Source: an uncultured Lachnospiraceae bacterium
Lineage (GTDB): Bacteria > Bacillota > Clostridia > Lachnospirales > Lachnospiraceae
NCBI GenBank assembly: GCA_910585625.1
Contig: CAJUFQ010000002.1
Coordinates: forward strand, 102,876 to 166,875
Length of the DNA stretch: 64,000 nucleotides
Direction of reading: 5' to 3'
Position 1 is the stretch's first letter, and every line of letters starts with the position of its first letter. This document shows, piece by piece, positions 34,422 through 42,915 of the stretch. A model generated the notes under the pieces. It was not told the DNA's origin. It saw only the letters and a list, made by a program, of their open reading frames with translations, and made no database searches. Both the position numbers and the translations under genes were made by a program.

Positions 34422-34689
34422 ATTCTTTCTCTCCTTTTTTCTCCTCTTTCCATTTCCCTTATGCTGCTCTTGTTTCCCTTCTTGTCAAAAACCCCCTCCT
34501 TTCCTCTAAAAGCATCCCGCAGATACCTAAACCGTGCCTATTTTCGGTTAGGTTATCCATGAACCTTCAAGCCTCTTAGATTTTGCTATATTACATTTTA
34601 CTTTATTTCAGTACTTTTTTCAATGATTTTTAGTAAATATTTACCGTTTTTGCTATTACGATTGAACCAACATAAACTTATCCTGACAT

Positions 34690-34810
34690 AAAGAACAAAG
34701 CGGTCAAGTCCGCTTCAACTCCCTAAATCCCTCATTCTTGAGGGACTTGTCTGCTTTGCTGCGCCGAACGCAGTCGCTTTAGCGATATATTACTTCTTGC
34801 GCGAGTGTGC
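34690..34810. other. Cluster of short hairpins in the intergenic region
   Basis: Several small stems follow one another: AAGCGG/CCGCTT (34698-34715), CCCTC/GAGGG (34729-34744), TGCG/CGCA and TCGCT/AGCGA near 34760-34786. No ORF or promoter explains them. They run directly into the long palindromic repeat at 34821 and may be part of the same repetitive unit or a structured RNA. Confidence 0.35.
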
Positions 34811-34820
34811 ATATCGTTTT

Positions 34821-34900
34821 TTGTCTTATAGGAAAGACACTTTCACGCGTTAGCGTGACAAGGTCTTTCCTATAAGAGAACAACGTGGGCAAGCCCGCCC
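34821..34900. repeat. Dispersed palindromic intergenic repeat, copy 1
   Basis: CTTATAGGAAAGAC (34825-34838) and GTCTTTCCTATAAG (34863-34876) are a perfect 14-bp inverted repeat, with a nested CACGC/GCGTG stem between and a GGGC-rich stem just after. A closely similar unit lies at 60887-60976 in the same orientation. Both sit downstream of leftward genes. REP-like or a very small non-autonomous element. Confidence 0.7.
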
Positions 34901-34920
34901 CAGCCTCCTTCTCATATAAG

Positions 34921-34964
34921 AAAAAAGCCAGGGCAAGGCAAAACCAATCCCTGCTCCGGCTTTT
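34921..34964 (-). terminator. Terminator of the NrdG-NrdD-kinase operon
   Basis: In the leftward direction AAAAGCC and CAGGG pair with CCCTG and GCTTTT (34921-34964), followed by TTTTTT. It lies 55 nt after the kinase/STAND stop codon. Confidence 0.75.
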
Positions 34965-35019
34965 ACTGCAATATATTCATCTGGAAAAAAATTTTTTAGG
35001 CCCAAAAGTTTAGTAAAAA

Positions 35020-38000
35020 CTATTTGCTTTTAAATTCTACCTCCCTGTTCTGGCATTTGTCGGAAATCTTTTCAATGACCGCCCCATAAACCTCCATGCG
35101 GCTGCCGCCATCCATCAACTTTTCCATTTTGTCTTTGAATTCCACTAAGGCGTCGACTGCCTGATGGTCTGCCTCGTCCTCCAGATACCCCAATATTATC
35201 CTGCATATCTGCGCCAGCACATTGTCCGCGGGCGTCATATCCAACACAAGCTCTCTGTCCGGATTGCGCTCCAGTTCCAGATACACAGCAATCAAGCATA
35301 CCTTCATGGCCGCCGCAGTCTCGCCTATCTCTTGCAAAGAGTCCGCAAAATCCTTCATTTTCCATAACCAATCCCATATGCCCACATCCGTCTCCTTGTC
35401 CAGGAAATAATCTACGGTATGGCCATACAGATTCCTGATTTCCTCATACGCCTCTAAAAATGCATGGCTGTTTATATAGGCACGGATAAGTTCCTGATTC
35501 AAGTACCAGAAACTGCCGTCTGTTTCACTGAATGGATATTGGTTCAAGATAGGTTCGAGTATCCGTATGGCTTTTTGCAGGCATAGGATTTCCTGTCCAT
35601 AATCAGATATCAGCTGATATTGATTGGCGGCGTCCTGCCAGATTTCGACCGCACGCTCATCGGTACACAAGCCATCCAGAAATTGGATTTTCTTCTCAGC
35701 CAGAAGCATATAATTGCATTTTTTCCGCACTTCTGCCGTCTGTTCGAAATCATAGGCGGCATCCTGGGACATGGCCTCGGCCATGACGCTATAGATAAGG
35801 CTTTGGATATATTCCTCGTCCAGGCCATATTCCTCATAATATTCCTCCGCCGCCGCGCACTGCCGCAAAGCCTCTGCGCCTCCTTCCGCAAAAGGCTCCG
35901 ACTTCAGCTCGGCTAATTTGGCCAAGAAAATCACGTGCCATGGATGGAAGTCCGCCAGAGGCCCATATTTCCTGATGGTTTCCTGGATCACCCTTTCCTT
36001 TACCGCGTTTTCCGTCCACCCTTCAAAACGTTCCAGTATCCGGTATATCTCCTCGTATGGCGCGTCTTCTTTTCTTATATAGGATAAAACAAATTCCTCC
36101 AAATCCCTGTCTATCTGGCAGTTCCCAAGCATCTTAAAATATTGCAGGCATTCCTGCCAGCATTCTTCCTTTTTTTGCATATCCTCTTCCAGGAGATACA
36201 AATAATGGCTGGCCTCCAGAAGTTTTGCAATCGCGTACTCGTTATCCTCTTCTGCCAAATCTTCCTTCTCAAAAGAAATCAGCTCCTGGGCATATCTCTT
36301 TGCTTTCGCATATTCCTTCTGCAAAATCAGTATCTGTATCAGTTCAAGGCAAATGTAGCTGGAATATCTGACATGCCCCTCCGCCTCCTTTGCTTCTTCC
36401 TTATCCGCGTCCAAAACCCGCTCCAGAGATTGCGCTGCTTTTTCGTAATCATTCAACCCCTTATATATTTGGGCAATGCCGCGCATCGCTGTCTCCAAAG
36501 GTTCTGTTCCATCCTGGTATGCTTTCTCATAACATTCAATCGCTTTTGCGTACTGTCCCTTTTTTTCATATTCGCCTGCCAGGTCGATGTAAGACACGTC
36601 GTCCATGTCGATATATGTCATCTGAGGATCCCGCAGGGCGTCGATTTTCTCCTGATACCAACGCGCCTTTTCCATATCAGAAAAATACTGCTGCCGATAC
36701 AATGCCGTAGAAACCATTTTATCAGAATAAAATTCCTGCATCTTTTTATAAAATGCTTCTTTTTCTTCTGCTGAGTAAGCGGCAGCGGGCATTTTCTCCG
36801 TAGCTATGTCAAACAGCTCGATAATCTTCCGGTAAATCTCATCCAGCTCCGGGATGGGCTTTTCCGAATAGCCAAGCAGCAGCTGCTCCGCCAAGCTCTC
36901 ATCCACTTCTGTCCCAGCGCCGACAAATTCCCTCACAAGATACTCTGGCGCATCTGCAGACTTTTCGCAATATTCCTGTGCTTCGCCAAGCAATTTGGAT
37001 ATTTGCTTATATTGCTGTACGCAATAATCATCCAAATCCAGCTCCGATTCAATCATAGACTCAAACAAATCGTCATCATTAAGCAATAGCCAAATTTTTT
37101 TACGGCAGATCCTCTGCAGGAGGTCAGACGCCTCTCGGTCATTGCTGCTAAGGCAGATCTGCCTGGCCTTTTCCAAGCTTTCTTCCTTCCCATCGCGTAA
37201 GCACAGCCTGGCATAAGGGATCGTGCTGCCCGAGAAAAGCCTCTGCATGAACACCTGGAACACTTGCCGGCGCATATTCCTTTCCGTATAATTGTCTGTT
37301 TCGGCAGACATATACCTGTCCATCCCTTCCACAATGTGGGTACATCTGGACGCGTCCGGCTTGAGGTCGCTATAGATTACGTCTTGTATCACCTGATGCA
37401 GCGATATCTTCCCCGTCTGCGCATCATACTCTATCCAGCCGCGCCTGATGAGCGCCTCAAGCCTGCTTCCCACATCCTGCACGGCACATAGCTCTTCAAA
37501 TTTGGATTTTCTCATGCGTATTCCCGCAAACAGGCAAAGGCTGCCGATAATCTCATTTTCATAAGTATCGAACCCGGATATGTCAAACAGGATCCGTAAA
37601 TGGTTCTGCACGCTTTCCGAGCGCAGACTGCGGTCTTTCCTCTGCCTGACATTGATTTCCTCCGTGTTTGCGATGCCCTCTTTTTCCAGGAAGTCCTTAT
37701 ATAGGCCTGTAGGCGAGCCTTGGGTGTTCCTTAGGTATTTCGCTATGAGTTCCACGGTCATTGTATGATGGTCGACAAGCGATATCAATTGTTCTACGGC
37801 TTCCTGCTCCGCTTTCGGATAATCCAAATCGTTATATGCCCGGAACAGCTGCAGGATCTCCTCCATATCGTCAATCCTGCCGACGTCAATCTGCGGATAA
37901 TTAAAATCCCTGAAATCCTCCCTCGTAGTAACGATGAATTTACAAGGACAGGCAAACAGCATTTCCAAGTTCTCATCGGCGTCTACGTCAAAATTGTCAA

Positions 38001-39282
38001 TCACCAACAAATCCCTGGGCGTCAGCAAATTTTTCAGCAAGGCAATCTTTCTGCTGAAATAAGCGTCATCGCTTTCCCCCTCCTCCCTGGCGGCTCCATT
38101 CACCAAAATCTCGTCGCAGACGAGTTTTTTGATGGAGGACGTAAATACGGAAAACACGACCGTGTCATACGTTTCCCTGTTCTGCTTCACATACCGTTTG
38201 GCAATTTCCGTCTTGCCAATCCCCCCAATCCCGGACAGGAATGCCAGCTGCTTATCCTGCAGCAAGCCTTCTATATCTTCCAGCTCACGCTGCCGTCCGA
38301 CAAAGCAGGCAGAATTATATTGGAACGAATCAATGAGATAGACGCCTTCTAAGTCTGCCAGCTCCATAAGTTCTCCCAATGCCTCGATTACAGCCTCCAT
38401 ATCGCCCCATCTGGAAACAGCTGCAAGCGACAGCGTCTTCTTAAAGAAAACCTTTAATTTCCTATATAATTTGGGCCGGTATCTGTCGCTTGCATATTTC
38501 ATCGCTTCAAAATGGTATGTGCTGGAAAGCCTGCAGTCTTCTGCCTCCACCTTCCTTCCGAATAATTTAAAGAATACCAGCGCGCCAACGGAGAATATAT
38601 CTGTATGCCTCCCCATCTTGCCCGTCCGCCCCTGCATCTGCTCCGGCGCGGAGAAACCTTCGGAAAACGAAAGGCGGAAACCGTCTTGTGCAAGTTCTTC
38701 CATCGCCGTCACGGAGTCAAAGTCAAACAAAAGGACGTGTTCTTCGGTCTCTGGTATGATGAATACATTTTCAGGCTTAATGTCCAGATGGAGGAAGCCG
38801 TTTTGGTGGTACTTATTTATCAGTTCTGCCAGGCTCTTCACATGCCCGAGCAATTCTTTCAGGGAACCGTCTTCGTATACCCTGTAATCTACGCCCTCAT
38901 CCATAGCCATCTCTATATAAATCGTCTGGTTAAGCCGGGATATGTCCGCTGCGTTAATGGTAGAATTTGTCAGGCCCAAGGTATTCTTAATCTGAGCGTT
39001 TCTTCTATACGCAGACAAAAACTTCTGCTTTGCCTCTTCAAACCTTCCCTCATCTCCCCCTTTGGCTATTACAGACCCGTCTTCTCCCCTATATAAGTTC
39101 AGGTAGCCCGGATAACATTCTTTTATGCGGACATTATGCCGCACGCCAACCCCGTCTTCATACGCCGCGTCATAGACAATGCCGCTTGCCCCCCTTCCAA
39201 CCTCCTTTCCAATCTTTACAGTTTTATGGTCTGCGAAACATAGCGTGGTCCCTTCTTTTAGGGCAATCCTTCCATCTCTCAT
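35020..39282 (-). CDS. Protein kinase - STAND NTPase - TPR fusion protein
   Basis: A cytoplasmic protein of about 1420 residues. Residues 20-310 are a Ser/Thr kinase: glycine loop VGRGASG (28-34), lysine in IKECYP (54), catalytic loop HLDIKPEN (165-172), DFD instead of DFG (187-189) and SAPEQ. Residues about 325-700 are a STAND (NB-ARC-like) NTPase: VGRQRELEDIE, P-loop GIGGIGKT (351-358), Walker B LLVIDNFD and sensor FIVTTRE, then a winged helix. The rest, to about 1400, is TPR-like helices (for example YEKKGQYAKAIECYEKAY). The architecture is that of a stimulus-triggered signalling switch, as in bacterial NLR-like defence proteins. I start at ATG 39282 (GGAGG 8 nt upstream); the TTG at 39333 overlapping nrdD lacks a site. 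It follows nrdD by 34 nt. Confidence 0.9.
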   Translation of the reverse strand: MRDGRIALKEGTTLCFADHKTVKIGKEVGRGASGIVYDAAYEDGVGVRHNVRIKECYPGYLNLYRGEDGSVIAKGGDEGRFEEAKQKFLSAYRRNAQIKNTLGLTNSTINAADISRLNQTIYIEMAMDEGVDYRVYEDGSLKELLGHVKSLAELINKYHQNGFLHLDIKPENVFIIPETEEHVLLFDFDSVTAMEELAQDGFRLSFSEGFSAPEQMQGRTGKMGRHTDIFSVGALVFFKLFGRKVEAEDCRLSSTYHFEAMKYASDRYRPKLYRKLKVFFKKTLSLAAVSRWGDMEAVIEALGELMELADLEGVYLIDSFQYNSACFVGRQRELEDIEGLLQDKQLAFLSGIGGIGKTEIAKRYVKQNRETYDTVVFSVFTSSIKKLVCDEILVNGAAREEGESDDAYFSRKIALLKNLLTPRDLLVIDNFDVDADENLEMLFACPCKFIVTTREDFRDFNYPQIDVGRIDDMEEILQLFRAYNDLDYPKAEQEAVEQLISLVDHHTMTVELIAKYLRNTQGSPTGLYKDFLEKEGIANTEEINVRQRKDRSLRSESVQNHLRILFDISGFDTYENEIIGSLCLFAGIRMRKSKFEELCAVQDVGSRLEALIRRGWIEYDAQTGKISLHQVIQDVIYSDLKPDASRCTHIVEGMDRYMSAETDNYTERNMRRQVFQVFMQRLFSGSTIPYARLCLRDGKEESLEKARQICLSSNDREASDLLQRICRKKIWLLLNDDDLFESMIESELDLDDYCVQQYKQISKLLGEAQEYCEKSADAPEYLVREFVGAGTEVDESLAEQLLLGYSEKPIPELDEIYRKIIELFDIATEKMPAAAYSAEEKEAFYKKMQEFYSDKMVSTALYRQQYFSDMEKARWYQEKIDALRDPQMTYIDMDDVSYIDLAGEYEKKGQYAKAIECYEKAYQDGTEPLETAMRGIAQIYKGLNDYEKAAQSLERVLDADKEEAKEAEGHVRYSSYICLELIQILILQKEYAKAKRYAQELISFEKEDLAEEDNEYAIAKLLEASHYLYLLEEDMQKKEECWQECLQYFKMLGNCQIDRDLEEFVLSYIRKEDAPYEEIYRILERFEGWTENAVKERVIQETIRKYGPLADFHPWHVIFLAKLAELKSEPFAEGGAEALRQCAAAEEYYEEYGLDEEYIQSLIYSVMAEAMSQDAAYDFEQTAEVRKKCNYMLLAEKKIQFLDGLCTDERAVEIWQDAANQYQLISDYGQEILCLQKAIRILEPILNQYPFSETDGSFWYLNQELIRAYINSHAFLEAYEEIRNLYGHTVDYFLDKETDVGIWDWLWKMKDFADSLQEIGETAAAMKVCLIAVYLELERNPDRELVLDMTPADNVLAQICRIILGYLEDEADHQAVDALVEFKDKMEKLMDGGSRMEVYGAVIEKISDKCQNREVEFKSK

Positions 39283-39316
39283 GAACATATCCTCCAAATC
39301 TATCGCTCGTTTTTTC

Positions 39317-40963
39317 CTACTTGCCGTGGCCAACCCGGTCTAAAAGCTCAAACTTTTTGCCCGTCACGAAGCGGTCGACCTCCGCTAAGTACCCTGAGAC
39401 CCTGCGCAGCCTTCGGATGTCGGCGCTCCCACAGCAGGGACAGCAGCCTCCCATCCTGCCGATATGCCCGCAGCTGTTGCAGTTATCAAGCGGGAAATTC
39501 AGCCCTATATAATTGCAGTCATTGACATACGCATATTCCACAATCTCCTGCACCGCTTCCACGTTTCCCTCAGGCATCTCGTCCAGTTCGACATATGTAA
39601 TCGACCCTCCATTGCAAAGGTGATGGAACCTTCCCTCAAACTGTATCTTCTCGATAAAGTCAGCCGCTACATTGACCGGGACATGGAAAGAATTGGAGTA
39701 ATAGCCTTTTTCCGCCGCCTCCATGCCTTTTCCCTCATGTAATGCATCGTATGACGCAAAGTTGCCGGATACCCCCTCTGCCGCCGACGCCAGCAGCGAA
39801 AAGTTCAGCCCGCACGCTTTCGTATAGAAATCCGTCTTCTCCCGCATTACAAGGATGATATGGAAAGCCTCGTCCAGGTACTCCTCCATATCGGAAACCT
39901 TGCTCCACCTTCTTCCAAATATGACCGACAAGGCATCCCAAAGCCCGATGAATCCGATTGCCAGCGTCCCATTGCGGAATGCCAGCTTGGCGTCGCCATG
40001 CTCTGAATCTTTGTACAGACGGCGTCTGTATACTTCTGAAAAGTCTGCTTGCTCCATTAAGGTCTGAAAACGGAAAACCAGGGATTCCTTTGCCTCGTCC
40101 ATGACTTCTTTGAGCCTTAAGATAAACCCTTCGGCGTCTCCTGCAAAACCATATGCTATCTGCACAAGGTTCAGCGTCACGCACGCGATATTGCCTCGCT
40201 GCAGCCCGCTTTTTTCTCCATAAAGGTTATCGACGACCCTGGTACGGCAGCCCATTATGCCAATCTTAGCCGGGTCCGCCCCCCGGTTGCTAAGCGAATC
40301 GCAATTATAGTAAGTCGGCACCATCCGCCTTGCGGTTGACTTCAACGCTTCTCGATAAATGTCATGGTTCGCCGTCCCTTCCCTCACGTTCGAGCCTTGA
40401 CGCAGCTTGAACACAAGATTCGGGAAGATAAACGGGTTTCCCTGTCCATCCCCCATGCCATAGGCATAAAGAAGCGCCAGAGATACCGCCCTTCCCTTCC
40501 GGCTCTCGTCAAGCCCGAAATTAAACGTGACATACGCCTTCTCGCACCCCTTCCTGCTGTACACATTCAGATCCAGAAATAACTCGCGGAACTCTTCCGC
40601 CAGCTCTTGGGCCGATTCTTCGCCCACATACGCAGACATATCCGCGTCAAAATTAAGGAATCCGATTCCGCCTGACTGCATATTTGTCAGGGCTACAATC
40701 TCCCGGCTAAGCTTCCTGACCGCCGCTCTGAATGTATAAGCCCCAGCTCCCAGCAAATCTGACACATTAACCCCGATACAATTGTAAGTGGTCGTAAAAA
40801 ATTCTAAATCATGCATATGGTAAAGCCTCTGCTGATGAGCCTTCTTATACGCTTCCGGAACCACCTCGCTGAGTATCCTGCCTTTCTCAAACTCCTCGCC
40901 GGCTTTAACGATAACGCCTGAGGCGTTCATGCTTGAATTTGCTAAATCCCTTGTTTTTACCAT
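39317..40963 (-). CDS. nrdD: Anaerobic ribonucleotide reductase-like protein lacking the ATP-cone
   Basis: A glycyl-radical enzyme of the class III ribonucleotide reductase family, which makes dNTPs from NTPs anaerobically. At 548 residues it lacks the N-terminal ATP-cone of the usual about 700-residue NrdD and begins directly in the catalytic barrel (YHMHDLEFFTTTYNCIG). The C-terminal zinc site (NCNSCG, CCPCCG) and the glycyl-radical loop RRVSGYLAEVD are intact. Without the cone it should escape dATP shut-off. AGGAGG precedes the ATG. It lies between its activase gene and the kinase/STAND gene, an association that is not housekeeping; a canonical nrdD is likely elsewhere in the genome, which I cannot see. 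Confidence 0.88.
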   Translation of the reverse strand: MVKTRDLANSSMNASGVIVKAGEEFEKGRILSEVVPEAYKKAHQQRLYHMHDLEFFTTTYNCIGVNVSDLLGAGAYTFRAAVRKLSREIVALTNMQSGGIGFLNFDADMSAYVGEESAQELAEEFRELFLDLNVYSRKGCEKAYVTFNFGLDESRKGRAVSLALLYAYGMGDGQGNPFIFPNLVFKLRQGSNVREGTANHDIYREALKSTARRMVPTYYNCDSLSNRGADPAKIGIMGCRTRVVDNLYGEKSGLQRGNIACVTLNLVQIAYGFAGDAEGFILRLKEVMDEAKESLVFRFQTLMEQADFSEVYRRRLYKDSEHGDAKLAFRNGTLAIGFIGLWDALSVIFGRRWSKVSDMEEYLDEAFHIILVMREKTDFYTKACGLNFSLLASAAEGVSGNFASYDALHEGKGMEAAEKGYYSNSFHVPVNVAADFIEKIQFEGRFHHLCNGGSITYVELDEMPEGNVEAVQEIVEYAYVNDCNYIGLNFPLDNCNSCGHIGRMGGCCPCCGSADIRRLRRVSGYLAEVDRFVTGKKFELLDRVGHGK

Positions 40964-41070
40964 AACTTATCCTCCTAAAGCAAAGTGAGAAAAATTAATT
41001 ATTATTTACAGTTTTATTGTACAAAAGCCGTTGTACTATTTTGTAAAAATAATTTTCTGCGATACGGTTT

Positions 41071-41559
41071 TCATACCCCCATATGCAAATCTAATTCTTC
41101 CCATTGCCCTGAAAATCTCCTGAACATACGCTGATTGCCAGAACCAACGTATCGTATGTTTTCCGAACCTAATTCTGATAGAAAACTCCCGCACTTCAAA
41201 TAATCGACGAGCGCGAACACCTCTCTTGGCATCCTGCTGACGCCCCACCCGGTATAAATGCATAAATCGAATCCCTCATCCCTAAGAAATGCCAGAAGCT
41301 CGCACAATGACTCCCACTGCTCCATAGGCTCGCCGCCCGAAATAGTCAGACGTTTATTGTGGCACGCCTGCATTATGTAGCCTGCGATTTCACATATGTC
41401 CCAAAGTTCTCCCCCGCCTTTTTTCTGGGCCGATTTATTATGACAGCCCGGGCAATGCATGCTGCATCCTTGCAAAAACAGGACGCTTCTCATACCCGGC
41501 CCGTCTGCGCAGCTTGATTGCTTCCACCCGGCAACTTCCAAAGCCTTGCTTTTATCCAT
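41071..41559 (-). CDS. nrdG: Anaerobic ribonucleotide reductase activating protein (radical SAM)
   Basis: NrdG generates the glycyl radical on NrdD. The 162-residue protein has the radical SAM motif C-x3-C-x2-C in GCSMHCPGCHNK, the SAM-binding GGEP in TISGGEPMEQ, and the short length of the family. The ATG at 41559 has GGAGG about 8 nt before it; the 61 earlier in-frame codons run into the IS end and show no family similarity. It is the first gene of the leftward operon, 107 nt before nrdD. Confidence 0.92.
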   Translation of the reverse strand: MDKSKALEVAGWKQSSCADGPGMRSVLFLQGCSMHCPGCHNKSAQKKGGGELWDICEIAGYIMQACHNKRLTISGGEPMEQWESLCELLAFLRDEGFDLCIYTGWGVSRMPREVFALVDYLKCGSFLSELGSENIRYVGSGNQRMFRRFSGQWEELDLHMGV

Positions 41560-41598
41560 AATATCTACCTCCGCTGTTAAAGTTGTTTCTCCACCCAT

Positions 41599-41617
41599 AC
41601 AAATATGTGCTATTTGT
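41599..41617. promoter_or_regulatory. Possible operator upstream of nrdG
   Basis: A perfect 7-bp inverted repeat ACAAATA-5 nt-TATTTGT lies 40 nt before the nrdG start. It does not match the NrdR box pattern, and no regulator gene is adjacent, so the assignment is tentative. Confidence 0.3.
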
Positions 41618-41735
41618 TGCTTAAAGCAGGCGGATGATAATGCCACTTTACCATAGGCGGCGTCTGGATTTGTAAAAGCGCTTGCGCCGCTGTAATTTTG
41701 ATTTCCTCTGTCTTTTTTCCAGCTCTTATTGTATA

Positions 41736-42864
41736 ATATCACTACTTTACAACTTTATAAATGATGCCCCTGTTTCTGAATTAGCTGTTTTAAGGCATTT
41801 GATTTTATGCTGGTTTCGACCTTTTCTGCGAAAATGGCATAAAATACCTGCTGGCGAATTTGTTCGCTTAGAGCAAACCGAAACTCCTGCACGCTTTCTG
41901 TCTGATATTTAAAAAACGCCTCGTTCTTATATGGCAGCAGCTTCATTGCACAGTATGAAATGTTAATCAGATTGACCGGCATTTCAATCCCTTTGCGGCT
42001 GCGGACCATGTAACTGCACAGTGACCAGAAAGTTTTCTGTTCGTAATAACTAACTTCTACCGGCCATCGAAATGCATACAGCATCAGGGGGATAAACTGC
42101 ATCCGGCCGCTCCCTGTCTGGTTCAGCGGGGATTTCTCCTGCCATGCGCAGGATATCTGAAGCTGTTCCGGGAAGACTGTGCTGAAAAACAGGCGCCTGC
42201 TGCCATTTTTCTTGTCCGCAGATGTCACATATGCCAGGACTGTCCTTCTGCCAAAGATGTTAGTAAGGACATGGCGTGCAGCCATATAGTAATCACCGAT
42301 TTTTTCATCAGACAGAGTAAAATCATCATGGACAGGAAGCCTTTTTCCATGCGATGCTGGCCGTCCCCTTTTCCCCGTCCGCTGCGGCGGCAGGTCATAA
42401 ATGACAGAATCAGACCTGGCATTTCCTATAATGTCAAGGTTTTCGCATTCGTCTATGATGGAAACAAGGTTTTCCTTTACATACCAGCTGTCACAGAGAA
42501 TGATAACATTTTTCCTGCCGCTGAATCCCGGCATCACCTGACGGATCATGGACGCGGCAAGTTCCAGCTTTGACTCCTTTTTCTGCCACATGCGGAATCC
42601 AAGCGGAACGGATAGAATCTGCCGATTCCATAGCCAGAATGGATAACACAAGTAAAAGCAGGGCTTCAATAGTCGGTGCGGAAAAAGTTTTAAAATAAAT
42701 ATAAAAATAACGGTACAGTCTACCAATTAGATTATTTTCGTTGTATAATAAGTCTGACGTACAAGGTCACTCTCTTTCTTGTAGATTTGTTCGCAAACTT
42801 ATTATACACCAGAAAGTACCTTGTACGTTATTTTATTCTTCAAAAAGTTGTAAAGTGGTGATAT
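41736..42864. mobile_element. Internally deleted insertion sequence
   Basis: Terminal inverted repeats of 21 bp (41736-41756 and 42844-42864, one mismatch; the right one reads AAAGTTGTAAAGTGGTGATAT) bound 1129 bp. The transposase inside is broken. A second pair of interleaved inverted repeats (TGTATAATAAGT and ACGTACAAGGT with their complements) lies at about 42741-42830 near the right end. No clear target duplication is visible. The copy cannot move by itself but sits between the NrdG operon and the divergent 440-aa gene. Confidence 0.8.
41755..42744 (-). pseudogene. Broken DDE transposase
   Basis: The readable C-terminal part (about 260 residues) has VIILCDSWYVKENLV, the GKRGRP linker and FRWPVEVSYYEQK, typical of a DDE transposase with the last acidic residue in the SYYEQ region. 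The N-terminal piece is in another frame just upstream on the minus strand (APTIEALLLLVLSILAMESA), joined without the middle of the protein, so a deletion of several hundred bases with frame loss is likely. The family is probably IS4/IS701-like; I do not assign it further. Confidence 0.75.
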
Positions 42865-42867
42865 AAT
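42844..42867 (+). promoter_or_regulatory. Hybrid promoter formed by the IS right end
   Basis: An extended -10 box TGATATAAT (42859-42867) has its first six bases inside the IS inverted repeat and the last three in flanking DNA. TTCAAA at 42839-42844 is the -35 at 17 nt. It points toward the 440-aa gene that starts at 42916. Confidence 0.55.
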
Positions 42868-42915
42868 ATTTTGTGAATATTCAAAAGTCCATGGAGTTTG
42901 AACAGGAGGTCTCCC

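Noticed and set aside
39283..39333. Overlap of the kinase/STAND gene with nrdD by a TTG start
   Set aside because: The TTG lacks a ribosome site, whereas ATG 39282 has GGAGG at 8 nt and leaves a 34-nt gap after nrdD.
41599..41617. NrdR box upstream of nrdG
   Set aside because: The inverted repeat does not match the NrdR box pattern and there is only one copy, while NrdR normally uses two. Kept only as a weak operator candidate.
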